Origin: WVYX01 sp039586815
GTDB taxonomy: Bacteria > Gemmatimonadota > Gemmatimonadetes > Gemmatimonadales > GWC2-71-9
Reading direction: 5' to 3'
Assembly: GCA_039586815.1 (NCBI GenBank)
Contig: JBDHJR010000009.1
Coordinates: forward strand, 1-64,000
DNA length: 64,000 nucleotides
Below are positions 40,144-49,235 of this stretch, piece after piece. How positions within the stretch are numbered: position 1 is the stretch's first letter; each line of letters starts with the position of its first letter. The translations under genes were made by a program, and so were the position numbers. The notes under the pieces are model-generated. The model saw only the letters and a list, made by a program, of their open reading frames with translations, did not search any database and had not been told where the DNA came from.

Positions 40144-41295
40144 ATGACTGCAGACGCGGGCAAGGGCGGAGACTCATCGGTCAACCTCCGGGAGCTGCTG
40201 GAGGAGATGATCAAGCGGGATGCTTCCGACCTGCACATCACTGCGGGCGAGCGTCCCAAGGTCCGGGTGGACGGCGAGATCGCCAACTCGAACGTGGAGC
40301 ACGTCCTCACGCCCAAGGAGACGCTGCAGATCGCCTACTCCGTGCTGACCGACAACCAGAAGAAGCGGTTCGAGAACGAAGACGAGCTCGACTTCTCCTT
40401 CGGCATCCAGAACCTGGCGCGTTTCCGCGGCAACTGCTTCAAGCAGCGCGGCTGTGTCTCGCTCGTCGTCCGACAGATCCCGTTCTCCATCAAGACCTTC
40501 GACGAGCTGGGTCTCCCCCCGGTGTTGCGCAAGCTCGCCGAGCGGCCCAGGGGGCTGGTGCTCGTGACGGGCCCCACTGGATCCGGTAAGTCGACGACTC
40601 TCGCGGCGATGATCGACAAGATCAACCAGGAGCGACGCGGGCACATCATCACGATCGAGGATCCCATCGAGTTCATCCACCGGCACCAGGGCTGCATTGT
40701 GAACCAGCGCGAGGTGGGGACCGACACCAAGTCGTTCGGCAATGCGCTGAAGTACGCCCTGCGGCAGGATCCGGACATCGTGCTGATCGGTGAGATGCGC
40801 GACCTGGAGACGATTCAAGCGGCGTTGACCATTGCCGAGACGGGGCACCTCGCGTTCGCGACGCTGCACACCAACTCGGCGGCCGAGACCATCAATCGGA
40901 TCATCGACGTGTTCCCATCGCATCAGCAATCCCAGGTGCGGGCGCAACTCGCGTTCGTGCTGGAGGGAGTGGTGACGCAGATCCTGCTGCAGAGGACCGG
41001 CGGCAAGGGTCGGGTGATGGCGTGCGAGGTGATGGTGGCCACCCCGGCCATTCGCGCGTTGATCCGGGACGATAAGGTTCACCAGATCTACTCGGCGATG
41101 CAGGCCGGCAAGAAGCACGGCATGCAGACCTTGAACGACTCGCTGTATCAGGAGTACATGAATCGACACGTGTCGCTGGAGGAGTGTTTGCGAGTCGCGC
41201 CGGACCAGAACGAGTTCCTGCGGATGGTCGGGGAGGAAGTCCCCGAGGCGGAAGGAGCAGGGGCAGGGGCACGGGCCCCGGCGGCCCGGCGGTAA
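40144..41295 (+). CDS. pilT: Type IV pilus retraction ATPase PilT
   Basis: 383-residue cytoplasmic ATPase that powers pilus retraction, needed for twitching and DNA uptake. Visible: LLEEMIKRDASDLHITAGERPKVRVDG at the start, Walker A GPTGSGKSTT at 143-152, IVLIGEMRDLETIQAALTIAETGHLAFATLHTN, the PilT C-terminal signature AIRALIRDDKVHQIYSAMQAG, and GMQTLNDSLYQEY. The AIRxLIRxxK motif is specific to retraction ATPases, so this is not a second PilB. It lies between pilB and pilC, 27 bases from the latter. The last 20 residues are low-complexity Ala/Gly. Confidence 0.95.
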   Translation: MTADAGKGGDSSVNLRELLEEMIKRDASDLHITAGERPKVRVDGEIANSNVEHVLTPKETLQIAYSVLTDNQKKRFENEDELDFSFGIQNLARFRGNCFKQRGCVSLVVRQIPFSIKTFDELGLPPVLRKLAERPRGLVLVTGPTGSGKSTTLAAMIDKINQERRGHIITIEDPIEFIHRHQGCIVNQREVGTDTKSFGNALKYALRQDPDIVLIGEMRDLETIQAALTIAETGHLAFATLHTNSAAETINRIIDVFPSHQQSQVRAQLAFVLEGVVTQILLQRTGGKGRVMACEVMVATPAIRALIRDDKVHQIYSAMQAGKKHGMQTLNDSLYQEYMNRHVSLEECLRVAPDQNEFLRMVGEEVPEAEGAGAGARAPAARR

Positions 41296-41322
41296 TCGCG
41301 GCGGACACGGAGGAGATCCAAT

Positions 41323-42513
41323 ATGCCTGTATACGAGTACACCGCACGGACGGCGACGGGACAGGAAACCACGGGTACGGTTGACCTCCCCTCCCGGGAG
41401 GACGTCGTCAAGCACCTGCGGCAGAACCGGATGATGGTTGTCCGGGTCCGCGAGCAGCAGAAGAAGAGGAAGGGCGGCCGGATCCCGACCCGTGACGTCG
41501 TCATCTTCACGCGGCAGTTCGCCACGATGATCAATTCCGGGCTGCCCCTGGTGCAGGCGCTCGACATCCTGGCGCAACAGACCGAGAACAAGATTCTCTC
41601 CAGCGTCACCCGACAGGTCGTGTACGACGTGGAGAGCGGCCACACCTTGGCCGACGCGCTCGACAAGCACAAGAACGCGTTCAGCCAGCTCTTCGTGAAC
41701 ATGGTGGCGGCCGGTGAGGCAGGTGGTATTCTCGACACCATCCTGCTCCGCCTGGCGACGTTCCTGGAGAAGAACGACGCCATCATCAGGAAGGTGAAGG
41801 GCGCGATGATCTATCCCGCCGTGATCTTCTCGGTGGCGGCCATCGCGGTGGTCGTGTTGCTCATCTTCGTGATCCCCACGTTCGAGAGCATGTTTGCGTC
41901 GGTGAATCTCGAGCTGCCGCTGCCTACCCGCGTAGTGATCGCGATGAGCCAGATTCTGCAGGGTTTCTGGTGGCTGATGATCCTGTCGGCTGTCGCCATC
42001 TTCTATCTGACGAGGCAGTACTACAGGACGGAGAGTGGCCACCTCAACATCGACCGGGCGCTGCTGAGCATGCCGGTGCTGGGTGACCTGCTGAGGAAGT
42101 CTGCGGTGTCCCGCTTCACCCGCACGCTCAGCACCCTGCTGTCGTCCGGTGTATCGATTCTCGAAGGCCTGGAGATCACGGCGCGAACCGCGGGCAACCA
42201 GGTGATCCACAACGCCGTGATGGAGTCGCGCGGCTCGATCGCGGGTGGTGAGACGATCTCCGCTCCGCTGGAGAAGTCGGGCGTCTTCCCGCCGATGGTG
42301 ACCTCCATGATCGCGGTGGGTGAAGCCACCGGCGGCCTGGACGAGATGCTCAGCAAGATCGCCGACTTCTACGACGACGAGGTGGACGCGGCCGTCAGCG
42401 CGCTGCTGTCGTTGATGGAGCCGATCATGATCGTCGTGCTCGGCGTGGTGGTGGGCGGCATGATCGTGGCGATGTACCTGCCGATCTTCGACATGATCAA
42501 CGCGGTACAGTAG
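41323..42513 (+). CDS. pilC: Type IV pilus inner-membrane platform protein PilC
   Basis: 396-residue GspF/PilC family protein with two cytoplasmic T2SSF domains and three membrane helices: VIFSVAAIAVVVLLIFVIPTF, FWWLMILSAVAIFYL and IMIVVLGVVVGGMIVAMYLPIF. It forms the base on which PilB and PilT act. Family phrases include FTRQFATMINSGLPLVQALDIL and VAAGEAGGILDTILLRLATFLEKN in the first domain, and SRFTRTLSTLLSSGVSILEGLEI with IAVGEATGGLDEML in the second. GGAGGAGA precedes the ATG. A GC hairpin follows the stop. Confidence 0.95.
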   Translation: MPVYEYTARTATGQETTGTVDLPSREDVVKHLRQNRMMVVRVREQQKKRKGGRIPTRDVVIFTRQFATMINSGLPLVQALDILAQQTENKILSSVTRQVVYDVESGHTLADALDKHKNAFSQLFVNMVAAGEAGGILDTILLRLATFLEKNDAIIRKVKGAMIYPAVIFSVAAIAVVVLLIFVIPTFESMFASVNLELPLPTRVVIAMSQILQGFWWLMILSAVAIFYLTRQYYRTESGHLNIDRALLSMPVLGDLLRKSAVSRFTRTLSTLLSSGVSILEGLEITARTAGNQVIHNAVMESRGSIAGGETISAPLEKSGVFPPMVTSMIAVGEATGGLDEMLSKIADFYDDEVDAAVSALLSLMEPIMIVVLGVVVGGMIVAMYLPIFDMINAVQ

Positions 42514-42526
42514 ACGAGAGAGCGAA

Positions 42527-42558
42527 GGAGGCCCGCATCCCCTTGGACGCGGGCCTCC
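42527..42558 (+). terminator. Hairpin after pilC
   Basis: GGAGGCCCGC (42527-42536) pairs exactly with GCGGGCCTCC (42549-42558) around a 12-base loop, 13 bases after the pilC stop. The following sequence has no long T-run. It probably ends or protects the pilBTC transcript. Confidence 0.7.
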
Positions 42559-42637
42559 GGCTTGTGGGGTTGCCGCTCGAGTGAGGGCAACCGGCCCAGC
42601 GCGGGGGCACGAGTCCGCGAGACCAGGGGGACAGGTA

Positions 42638-42850
42638 ATGCGTGCGACAGGGAAGGTGAAGTGGTTCAACGACGCGAAGGGCTTCGGGTTCATCACTCCG
42701 GACGAAGGCGAGCGCGATTGCTTCGTTCACTACTCGGCAATCGAGGGTAGCGGGTTCCGTTCGCTGGCCGAGGGTGAGCGCGTCGAGTTCGACATGGTGG
42801 AGGGTGAGAAGGGGCCGGCTGCGCAGAACGTGGCCAAGGTGCCCGAGTAG
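42638..42850 (+). CDS. Cold-shock protein (CspA family)
   Basis: 70-residue single-stranded nucleic-acid-binding protein. RNP1 is KGFGFI and RNP2 is CFVHYSA, with the family start GKVKWFNDAKGFGFITPDEGERD and the end GPAAQNVAKV. Such proteins act as RNA chaperones or transcription antiterminators. ATG 42638 follows GGGGGACAGG. It is monocistronic, bounded by hairpins at 42527-42558 and 42876-42904. No cold-box or long structured leader is evident in the 79 bases between the first hairpin and the start. Confidence 0.95.
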   Translation: MRATGKVKWFNDAKGFGFITPDEGERDCFVHYSAIEGSGFRSLAEGERVEFDMVEGEKGPAAQNVAKVPE

Positions 42851-42875
42851 GGCAGACCCAGTCCAGCACGACGAG

Positions 42876-42904
42876 CGAGGCCGGTCCCCCGTGGGCCGGC
42901 CTCG
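42876..42904 (+). terminator. Hairpin after the cold-shock gene
   Basis: CGAGGCCGG (42876-42884) pairs with CCGGCCTCG (42896-42904), with extra CCC/GGG pairing possible in the loop. TTGTCATT follows. It lies 25 bases after the stop codon. Confidence 0.75.
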
Positions 42905-43034
42905 TTGTCATTGGCTATAACCGATTGACCTCCAATCACTTAGGTAACTCGCCGCGGGTGGCGCCCGAGTCAGGTCCGGCCCCGCACAAAGGTGTCGCGA
43001 TTGTGGCGTAAGACACCGATTCCCCAGGCTAATT

Positions 43035-43055
43035 GCGAGATCTTGGGTCTCGCAT
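43035..43055. repeat. Inverted repeat upstream of pilS
   Basis: TGCGAGA (43035-43041) and TCTCGCA (43049-43055) flank seven bases, 54 bases before the pilS start. The spacing is suitable for a dimeric regulator or a leader hairpin. Confidence 0.3.
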
Positions 43056-43108
43056 TTCGAGCGACCGGGGGATTGCATCTTGCCAGAGTCGGCGGGAGGT
43101 TTGATTTC

Positions 43109-44788
43109 ATGAGCTGGATGGGAGGGCGCGCGCGCCAGGGCGGAGCTGCGCGGCAAAGCGGTGGCATCCCCTCGCCGCGTGGGATCCTGCGCTGGATCTA
43201 CCTGGGCCGGGTCACGGTGGCCATCGTGGTCTTCGTCGCCGCGGCGCTCTACTTCGCCGCCGTTCCTCGCGAGACCATCCTCATCCTCGCCATCGCAGCG
43301 ATCTCCAGCGTGGTAGTGACCTCGCTTTCGGTGTGGTACACCCACGTGCGGGGGAGCGAGCCGGGCATGACGTTCCTCTATTCCCAGGCGCTGTTCGACC
43401 TGGGGTTGGTGACGACGGTCGTGCACGTGACCGAGGGTCCCGCCAGCCAGTTCCCGGCCCTGTACATCCTGGTGATTGCCGTGAGCGCGGTCGTGATGCC
43501 GCTCGGATCGAGCCTGCTGATCACCGCGCTGGCGAGCCTGCTGTACCTGGCCGACATCATCTGGTGGCAGCCGGTGCAGCTCTCGGTCGCGGTGTGGCTG
43601 CAGATAGCCGTGTTCGTGGTTGTGTTCAGCGCCACCGGACTGATCGCCAGTCGCGTGCGCGTCATGGGGGCGGAGCGGGAGATCCTGCAGCGCGAGGTGC
43701 AGCGCCTCACGCTCGAGGCGGCGGACATCCTGCGCAACATCACTAGCGGCGTGGTGACGGTGGACGGTGAGGGACGGGTGCTCTTCGCCAACCCTTCGGC
43801 GGTGGCGCTCCTCGGACTCGGCGGCCCCGACGTCAGTGGCCGGCGCCTCGAGGAAATGGTCGGTGGTCGAGCGCCGGAGCTGCTGCAGACCATCGCGCTC
43901 ACACAAACCGGTGGCCAGAGAACGCTACGGGCGGAAGGCAGCGTCTCGGTGGGCGACCGCAGCTTCCCCATCGGGGTCACCACCACCAGCATCGAGGACG
44001 GTGCCGCCAAGCCGTCGGTTACCGCGATCTTCACCGACATCTCCGACCAGAAGCAGCTCGAGGAGCTGCACATGCGCACCGGACGGCTCGAGGCGGTGGC
44101 GGAGCTGTCGGCCTCGCTGGCCCACGAGATAAAGAACCCGCTGGCGTCGATTCGCTCTTCGATCGAGCAGCTCGGTGACGCCGCCCGTGACGACGAGGAC
44201 GAGCAGTTCCTGGTGCAGCTGGTCGTGCGAGAGAGCGACCGACTGAGCCGCTTGCTGACCGAGTTCCTCGATTTCTCCAGGGTGCGGGTCAGCGACGCAC
44301 GGCACGTGGACCTGGGGGCGGTGGCCGAGAAGGCCGCCGACGTGGTGCGCAACCACCCCGACTGCGGGGATGGGGCCGTGATCGATGTGGTGCGAGGGCC
44401 GGCTGATCTCGAGGGAGACGAAGATCTGCTGCACCGCGTGGTCGTGAATCTGGTGCTGAACGCGGTGCAGGCGGCCGACGGAGAAGGGCGAGTGACGATC
44501 GAGGTGCGGGAGGTGCAGCCCGGCGAGCTGCCTCGCGGCCTGCCCATCGGGCGCGCGATCCTCCTCAGGGTCTCCGACGTCGGGCCGGGGATTCCCGAGG
44601 ATCTCAGGGAGCGGCTGTTCGAGCCGTTCGTGACGGGCCGGACCGGGGGATCGGGTCTCGGGCTCGCCATCGTGCAGCGCGCGGTGGAGGCCCACCGCGG
44701 CGTGATTCTGGTCGAGTCCAAACCCGGCAAGGGGACGGCATTCAGCGTGGTACTGCCAAGTGGCGGGACGACGGAGGTAACGGCATGA
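43109..44788 (+). CDS. pilS: PilS-like sensor histidine kinase
   Basis: 559-residue inner-membrane kinase. Six hydrophobic helices occupy about residues 27-190 (a PilS-type multi-pass sensor without a large periplasmic domain), followed by a PAS domain (ITSGVVTVDGEGRVLFANPSA), the phospho-His in LAHEIKNPLASIRSSIEQL, and the ATP domain with N box NLVLNAVQAAD, G1 DVGPGIPEDL and G2 GSGLGLAIV. In Pseudomonas PilS senses pilin subunits in the membrane and phosphorylates PilR. The start is chosen at the ATG after GGGAGG; the longer frame upstream crosses the control region. It overlaps pilR as ATGA. Confidence 0.88.
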   Translation: MSWMGGRARQGGAARQSGGIPSPRGILRWIYLGRVTVAIVVFVAAALYFAAVPRETILILAIAAISSVVVTSLSVWYTHVRGSEPGMTFLYSQALFDLGLVTTVVHVTEGPASQFPALYILVIAVSAVVMPLGSSLLITALASLLYLADIIWWQPVQLSVAVWLQIAVFVVVFSATGLIASRVRVMGAEREILQREVQRLTLEAADILRNITSGVVTVDGEGRVLFANPSAVALLGLGGPDVSGRRLEEMVGGRAPELLQTIALTQTGGQRTLRAEGSVSVGDRSFPIGVTTTSIEDGAAKPSVTAIFTDISDQKQLEELHMRTGRLEAVAELSASLAHEIKNPLASIRSSIEQLGDAARDDEDEQFLVQLVVRESDRLSRLLTEFLDFSRVRVSDARHVDLGAVAEKAADVVRNHPDCGDGAVIDVVRGPADLEGDEDLLHRVVVNLVLNAVQAADGEGRVTIEVREVQPGELPRGLPIGRAILLRVSDVGPGIPEDLRERLFEPFVTGRTGGSGLGLAIVQRAVEAHRGVILVESKPGKGTAFSVVLPSGGTTEVTA

Positions 44789-46167
44789 GGTTCACCAAGC
44801 CGAGCATTCTAGTAATCGACGACGAGTCCGGGATCCTGGATACACTGCGGATCCTGCTCAAGAACCAGGGCTTCACTCCCGAGACGGCACAGGGCGGCAG
44901 GGCTGGGCTGGATGCCCTGCGGGCGTCGCCGCCCGACATCGTGCTGACCGACGTGCGCATGCCGCAGGTGTCGGGAATCGAGATTCTCGAGGCCGCTCGC
45001 GAACAGGACCCGGAGCTGCCGGTGATCCTGATGACGGCCCAGGCGTCGCTGCAGTCGGCGATCCAGGCGGTGAACCAGGGGGCGTTCTACTACATCCAGA
45101 AGCCGTTCTCCAACGACGACCTCATCGCCATTTGCCGCCGCGCGGCGGAGTACCGCCAGCTGCGCACCGAGAACAAGACTCTCAAGCGGGAGATCAGGAA
45201 GCGGGAGCGGTCCAACTCCATCAAGCCCATCGGCAACGCCAAGCCTTTCCTCGACGTGTTGCAGCTCTCCGGGCAGGTGGCCCCCACGGAGTCCACGGTC
45301 CTGATCCTCGGCGAGAGCGGCACCGGTAAGGAGCTCGTGGCGCGCTACATCCACGAGTTGTCGGAGCGTAACGAGGGCCCGTTCTTCTCGATCAACTGCG
45401 GCGCGCTGCCGGAGAGCCTGCTGGAGTCGGAGCTCTTCGGGCACATGAAGGGGTCCTTCACGGGAGCCGTGCGCGACAAGCAGGGACTCTTCGCGGCCGC
45501 ACGGGGTGGCACCTTCTTCCTCGACGAGATTGCCGAGATGCAGCCGTCCACGCAGGTGAAGCTGTTGCGTGTGCTGCAGGAGCGGGAGGCGCTGCCGGTG
45601 GGCGCCACCGAGCCCGTGCCGGTGGATGTCCGCGTGATCGCCGCCACCAACCGGGACCTCGACGAGGCAATGCGCCGCGGCACGTTCCGCTCCGATCTGT
45701 ATTACCGGCTCAACGTGATCTCGATGCGGCTCCCGCCGCTGCGGGAGCGCCGCGAGGACATCCCGGTGCTCGCCGAGGCGTTCCTCGAGCGCATTGCCAG
45801 AGACAGGGTGCAGTCGGTCAAGAGCCTCTCGCAGGAGGCGCTGGACGCGGTCATGGTCTACGACTGGCCCGGCAATGTGCGGGAGCTGGAGAACGCGCTC
45901 GAGCACGCAGTGCTGCTTAGCGCCGGAGAAGTAGTCGGGGCTGAGGCGTTGCCGGACCGGGTGCTGTCCCGGGAGGCGCAGCCGCTCGTCGCAGAGCGCG
46001 CGCCGCACAACCCCACGCTGGAAGCGGTCGAGCGGGCGTACATCCTCTGGGTGCTGCAGGCCGAGGGGGGCAACAAGACGCGCGCCGCTGAGGTACTGGG
46101 CATCGATCCCTCCACACTCTACCGCAAGCTCGCACGGTACGAGGCCGAAGGCCTCGCCGCGCAGTAA
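44785..46167 (+). CDS. pilR: PilR-like sigma-54-dependent response regulator
   Basis: 460 residues in the NtrC order: receiver (phospho-acceptor Asp56 in IVLTDVRMP), AAA+ domain with Walker A GESGTGKE, the sigma-54 contact loop GSFTGA (a usual variant of GAFTGA), Walker B GGTFFLDEIAEM and Arg fingers near RDRV, and a Fis-type helix-turn-helix ending NKTRAAEVLGIDPSTLYRKLARY. It should activate sigma-54 promoters when phosphorylated by PilS. The sigma-54 promoter at 53600-53615 before the major prepilin gene is the obvious target. ATGA overlap with pilS; the next gene begins eight bases after its stop. Confidence 0.92.
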   Translation: MRFTKPSILVIDDESGILDTLRILLKNQGFTPETAQGGRAGLDALRASPPDIVLTDVRMPQVSGIEILEAAREQDPELPVILMTAQASLQSAIQAVNQGAFYYIQKPFSNDDLIAICRRAAEYRQLRTENKTLKREIRKRERSNSIKPIGNAKPFLDVLQLSGQVAPTESTVLILGESGTGKELVARYIHELSERNEGPFFSINCGALPESLLESELFGHMKGSFTGAVRDKQGLFAAARGGTFFLDEIAEMQPSTQVKLLRVLQEREALPVGATEPVPVDVRVIAATNRDLDEAMRRGTFRSDLYYRLNVISMRLPPLRERREDIPVLAEAFLERIARDRVQSVKSLSQEALDAVMVYDWPGNVRELENALEHAVLLSAGEVVGAEALPDRVLSREAQPLVAERAPHNPTLEAVERAYILWVLQAEGGNKTRAAEVLGIDPSTLYRKLARYEAEGLAAQ

Positions 46168-46175
46168 GGAGCTCC

Positions 46176-49100
46176 GTGAGACCGCTTCTCTATCTCGTCT
46201 TCATCCTCTCCGGGGCCGCGGGCCTCGTATACGAGTCGATCTGGGCGCGCTACCTGGGCCTGTTCGTGGGCCACGCGGCGTACGCCCAGATTCTCACCAT
46301 CGGAATCTTTCTGGGCGGAATGGCTCTCGGAGCCATGCTCATCGGCTCGCGCACCGAGCGCCTGGCCGATCCGCTGAAGTGGTATGCCCTGATCGAGCTG
46401 GCCGCGGGAGCGGTGGGGCTGTTCTTCCACGAGATCTACGGCGGAGTGACCGGCTTCGCGTACCAGACCCTGTTCCCCCTGATGGGAAACGGCATCTCCC
46501 TCACGCTCGCGAAGTGGATCATTGCCGGTGGCCTCATCCTGCCGCAGTCGATTCTGCTGGGGACCACCTTCCCGCTGATGGGCGCAGGCGTGATCCGTCG
46601 CTACGGCGAGCAGCCGGGGCGCACGCTTGCCATCCTGTACTTCGCCAACAGCCTCGGGGCCGCGATCGGCGTGCTATTCGCAGGCTTCTACCTGCTCAAG
46701 ACGGTGGGCCTGCCGGGCACGCTGCTCGTCGCCGCGATGCTCAACCTGGTGGCCGCGCTGGGGAGCGGGTTCGTCGCCCAGCGGAAACCGCTGCGCGGTG
46801 CCGCACCCGAGCCCGCCACTGCAGCGGCAATGCCGGTCGCCGCCACGGACGCTGCCGCGCTGCCCCAGCGGCAGCTGCTCCTGCTCCTGTTGGGCGTGAG
46901 CTTCGGGACGGCGGTAGCCTCCTTCATCTACGAGATTGCGTGGCTGCGCATGCTGTCGCTCGTGCTGGGCAGCGCCACGCATTCCTTCGAGCTCATGCTG
47001 TCGGCGTTCATCCTCGGCCTCGCGCTGGGCTCGTTCTGGGTGCGGCGCCGCGCCGACCGCTGGAGCAAGCCGCTCCGGGCCCTGGGCGTCGTGCAGTGGG
47101 TGATGGGCTTCTCCGCCTTGGCCACGCTGCCGCTCTACACCCAGTCATTCGGCTGGATGGCCGACCTCATGCAGACGTTCGCCAGAACGGAGGAGGGCTA
47201 CCAGGGCTTCACCATGGCGCGCTACGCGCTGTGCCTGGTGGTGATGCTGCCGTCCACGTTCTGTGCCGGGATCACGCTCCCGCTCATCACGCGAACGCTG
47301 CTGACCAGCGCCACGGGCGAGCGCGCCATCGGGTCGGTATACGGCGTCAACACGCTGGGGTCGATCGTGGGTGTGGGCATAGCGGGCCTCGCATTGATGC
47401 CGCTGCTCGGAGTGCGGTTGCTCCTGGTGTCGGGTGCCGCGCTGGACATGGCGCTCGGTGTGGCAATCCTCTGGGTGGTGGCCGGGTCGAAGCCGCGCGC
47501 GCGGCAGCTCGCGTACGGGGCACTCGCCGCCACTGCCCTGGTTACCGTGGTCGTGGCAGCGCAGCGCGGCTTCGACCAACGCGTGCTCGCCAGCGGAGTG
47601 TTCCGCCACGGCCAAGTGGAGGGGCCGTCCCGTGAGGTCGTCTACTACAGGGACGGACGTACCGCCACTGTGACCGCGTGGAGCCACCCCGAGACCGGCT
47701 CGATGTCCATCGCCACCAACGGAAAGGTGGACGGGTCGGTCCCGCTGCGGTGGCTCGAGGCGTGCTCCGATACGACGGTGCGACAGCCGATGTCCAGGGA
47801 CATCTCGACGCAGACTCTCGCGCCTCTCATCACGCTGGCGCACGCGCCGCGAGCGCGCCTGGCAGCGGTGGTGGGGCACGGGACCGGGATGACCTCTCAG
47901 GTCATGCTGGCGAGTGCCGAGCTCGAGCGAATGACCACCATCGAGATCGAGCCGGAGATGCTCGTGGCCTCTCGGGCACTCTATCCGATAAACGCACGGG
48001 TGTTCGACGACCCGCGGTCGCAGATCGTGATCGAGGACGCGCGGACGTTCCTGTCAGCGACGGAGGAGAAGTACGACATCATACTCTCGGAGCCGTCCAA
48101 CCCGTGGGTGAGCGGTGTAGCCAGCCTGTTCACCACTGAGTTCTACAGCCGGATCGCGGGGTCACTGGCTGAAGGTGGAGTGTTCGGTCAGTGGGTTCAC
48201 CTGTACGAGCTGAACGACGGACTCGTCCTCAGCGTCATCGCAGCGGTGCACAGGAACTTTCCTACTTACGAGATCTTTCTGACCGCTGCGGCGGACATGC
48301 TCATCGTGGCCACCGCCGGCGAGAGCCTTCCGGCTCCCGATTGGTCGATCGTCGAGTGGCCGGCGATCCGCGCGGACTTCTGCCACGCCGTCGAGCCCAC
48401 GGCAGAAATGCTGGAAGCGACCCGTCTGACGCACCGGACGGCGCTGGCTGCGCTGCTGGACGGCTGGCAGCAGCCCAACTCGGACTTCTTTCCGGTCCTC
48501 GACCTCGGTGCAGAGCGGGCGCGGTTCCGGGGCCAATTCGCCAGCGGGATCGGTGATCTCGCGACGCGACGCATCGACATTGCCGCACCGGTTTCCCTGC
48601 GCCGCATGGTGCCGATCCAGGGTGACCCGGTGCCCATGACCGACGTCCCCCGTGTGCGAGCCCTGACGCTGGCAGCCGCTCTGCGGGATTACGTCGTAGG
48701 CGTCGGTGTCGACACGACGGTAGCTGCCAGTCTGGAGGACGCCCGGTACCGCCAGCTCCGGTGGGACGCGCTACTCGTCGCGAGCGAACCCCCGTCCGAC
48801 TGGAAGCGCTGGCTCGGCGAGCTGCGGGTCGTGGAGCGGGATCGGCAGCGTGGGACGCACGGCTTCGTGGACGAGTCATTGCTCGCCTCGGTGCGTAGCT
48901 ATCTCGAGCGGCACGACGCGCCTGCCGAAGCGCGCCGGGTGGTAGACTTCTACTTCGGTCTCGCGGGGTGGGATTTCGGCCTGGCGGCGGCGGCGGCCGA
49001 CGACCTGCTCGAGGCGGAAGCGCAGGAGCAGGGCTGGATCTCGCGCGAGGAACTGACGGAGGGGGCGGTGATCGCGAAGCTGCGGGTCGGGGACGTGGCA

Positions 49101-49235
49101 GGTGCACGGAGCATCTACGATCTGTTGACGTCCGAGGAAGAGCGGCAGGGCCGGGACTTCCGGCTCCAGCTCATCAGTGCGTACCTGGACGCCTTCTCGG
49201 GCGGACCCGTCGGCGCAGAGGCCGGGGGACGATGA
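46176..49235 (+). CDS. Fused membrane protein / spermidine-synthase-like protein
   Basis: 1019 residues. The first part (about 1-470) has a double set of membrane helices (FILSGAAGLVYESIWARYLGLFVGH, and again LLLLLGVSFGTAVASFIYEIAWLRML), each beginning with the SGxxxLxYExxWxR phrase of the MFS/spermidine-synthase fusion family. A SpeE-like Rossmann domain follows, with VVGHGTGMTSQVML, TTIEIEPEMLVASR, and ILSEPSNPWVSGVASLFTTEFY. The rest (about 740-1019) is soluble and unassigned, unusual in length. Polyamine synthesis is uncertain because the family has other aminopropyl or methyl transfers. GTG start follows AAGGAG; it opens the four-gene coupled block that ends before pilA. Confidence 0.8.
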   Translation: MRPLLYLVFILSGAAGLVYESIWARYLGLFVGHAAYAQILTIGIFLGGMALGAMLIGSRTERLADPLKWYALIELAAGAVGLFFHEIYGGVTGFAYQTLFPLMGNGISLTLAKWIIAGGLILPQSILLGTTFPLMGAGVIRRYGEQPGRTLAILYFANSLGAAIGVLFAGFYLLKTVGLPGTLLVAAMLNLVAALGSGFVAQRKPLRGAAPEPATAAAMPVAATDAAALPQRQLLLLLLGVSFGTAVASFIYEIAWLRMLSLVLGSATHSFELMLSAFILGLALGSFWVRRRADRWSKPLRALGVVQWVMGFSALATLPLYTQSFGWMADLMQTFARTEEGYQGFTMARYALCLVVMLPSTFCAGITLPLITRTLLTSATGERAIGSVYGVNTLGSIVGVGIAGLALMPLLGVRLLLVSGAALDMALGVAILWVVAGSKPRARQLAYGALAATALVTVVVAAQRGFDQRVLASGVFRHGQVEGPSREVVYYRDGRTATVTAWSHPETGSMSIATNGKVDGSVPLRWLEACSDTTVRQPMSRDISTQTLAPLITLAHAPRARLAAVVGHGTGMTSQVMLASAELERMTTIEIEPEMLVASRALYPINARVFDDPRSQIVIEDARTFLSATEEKYDIILSEPSNPWVSGVASLFTTEFYSRIAGSLAEGGVFGQWVHLYELNDGLVLSVIAAVHRNFPTYEIFLTAAADMLIVATAGESLPAPDWSIVEWPAIRADFCHAVEPTAEMLEATRLTHRTALAALLDGWQQPNSDFFPVLDLGAERARFRGQFASGIGDLATRRIDIAAPVSLRRMVPIQGDPVPMTDVPRVRALTLAAALRDYVVGVGVDTTVAASLEDARYRQLRWDALLVASEPPSDWKRWLGELRVVERDRQRGTHGFVDESLLASVRSYLERHDAPAEARRVVDFYFGLAGWDFGLAAAAADDLLEAEAQEQGWISREELTEGAVIAKLRVGDVAGARSIYDLLTSEEERQGRDFRLQLISAYLDAFSGGPVGAEAGGR

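Noticed and set aside
40174..42696. 840-codon minus-strand frame opposite pilT and pilC
   Set aside because: Translation is His/Arg/Asp-rich without domains, and both pil genes on the plus strand are certain.
46379..47635. 418-codon alternative frame inside the spermidine-synthase fusion
   Set aside because: Same strand, other frame, Arg/Ala-rich. The main frame has strong family motifs throughout.
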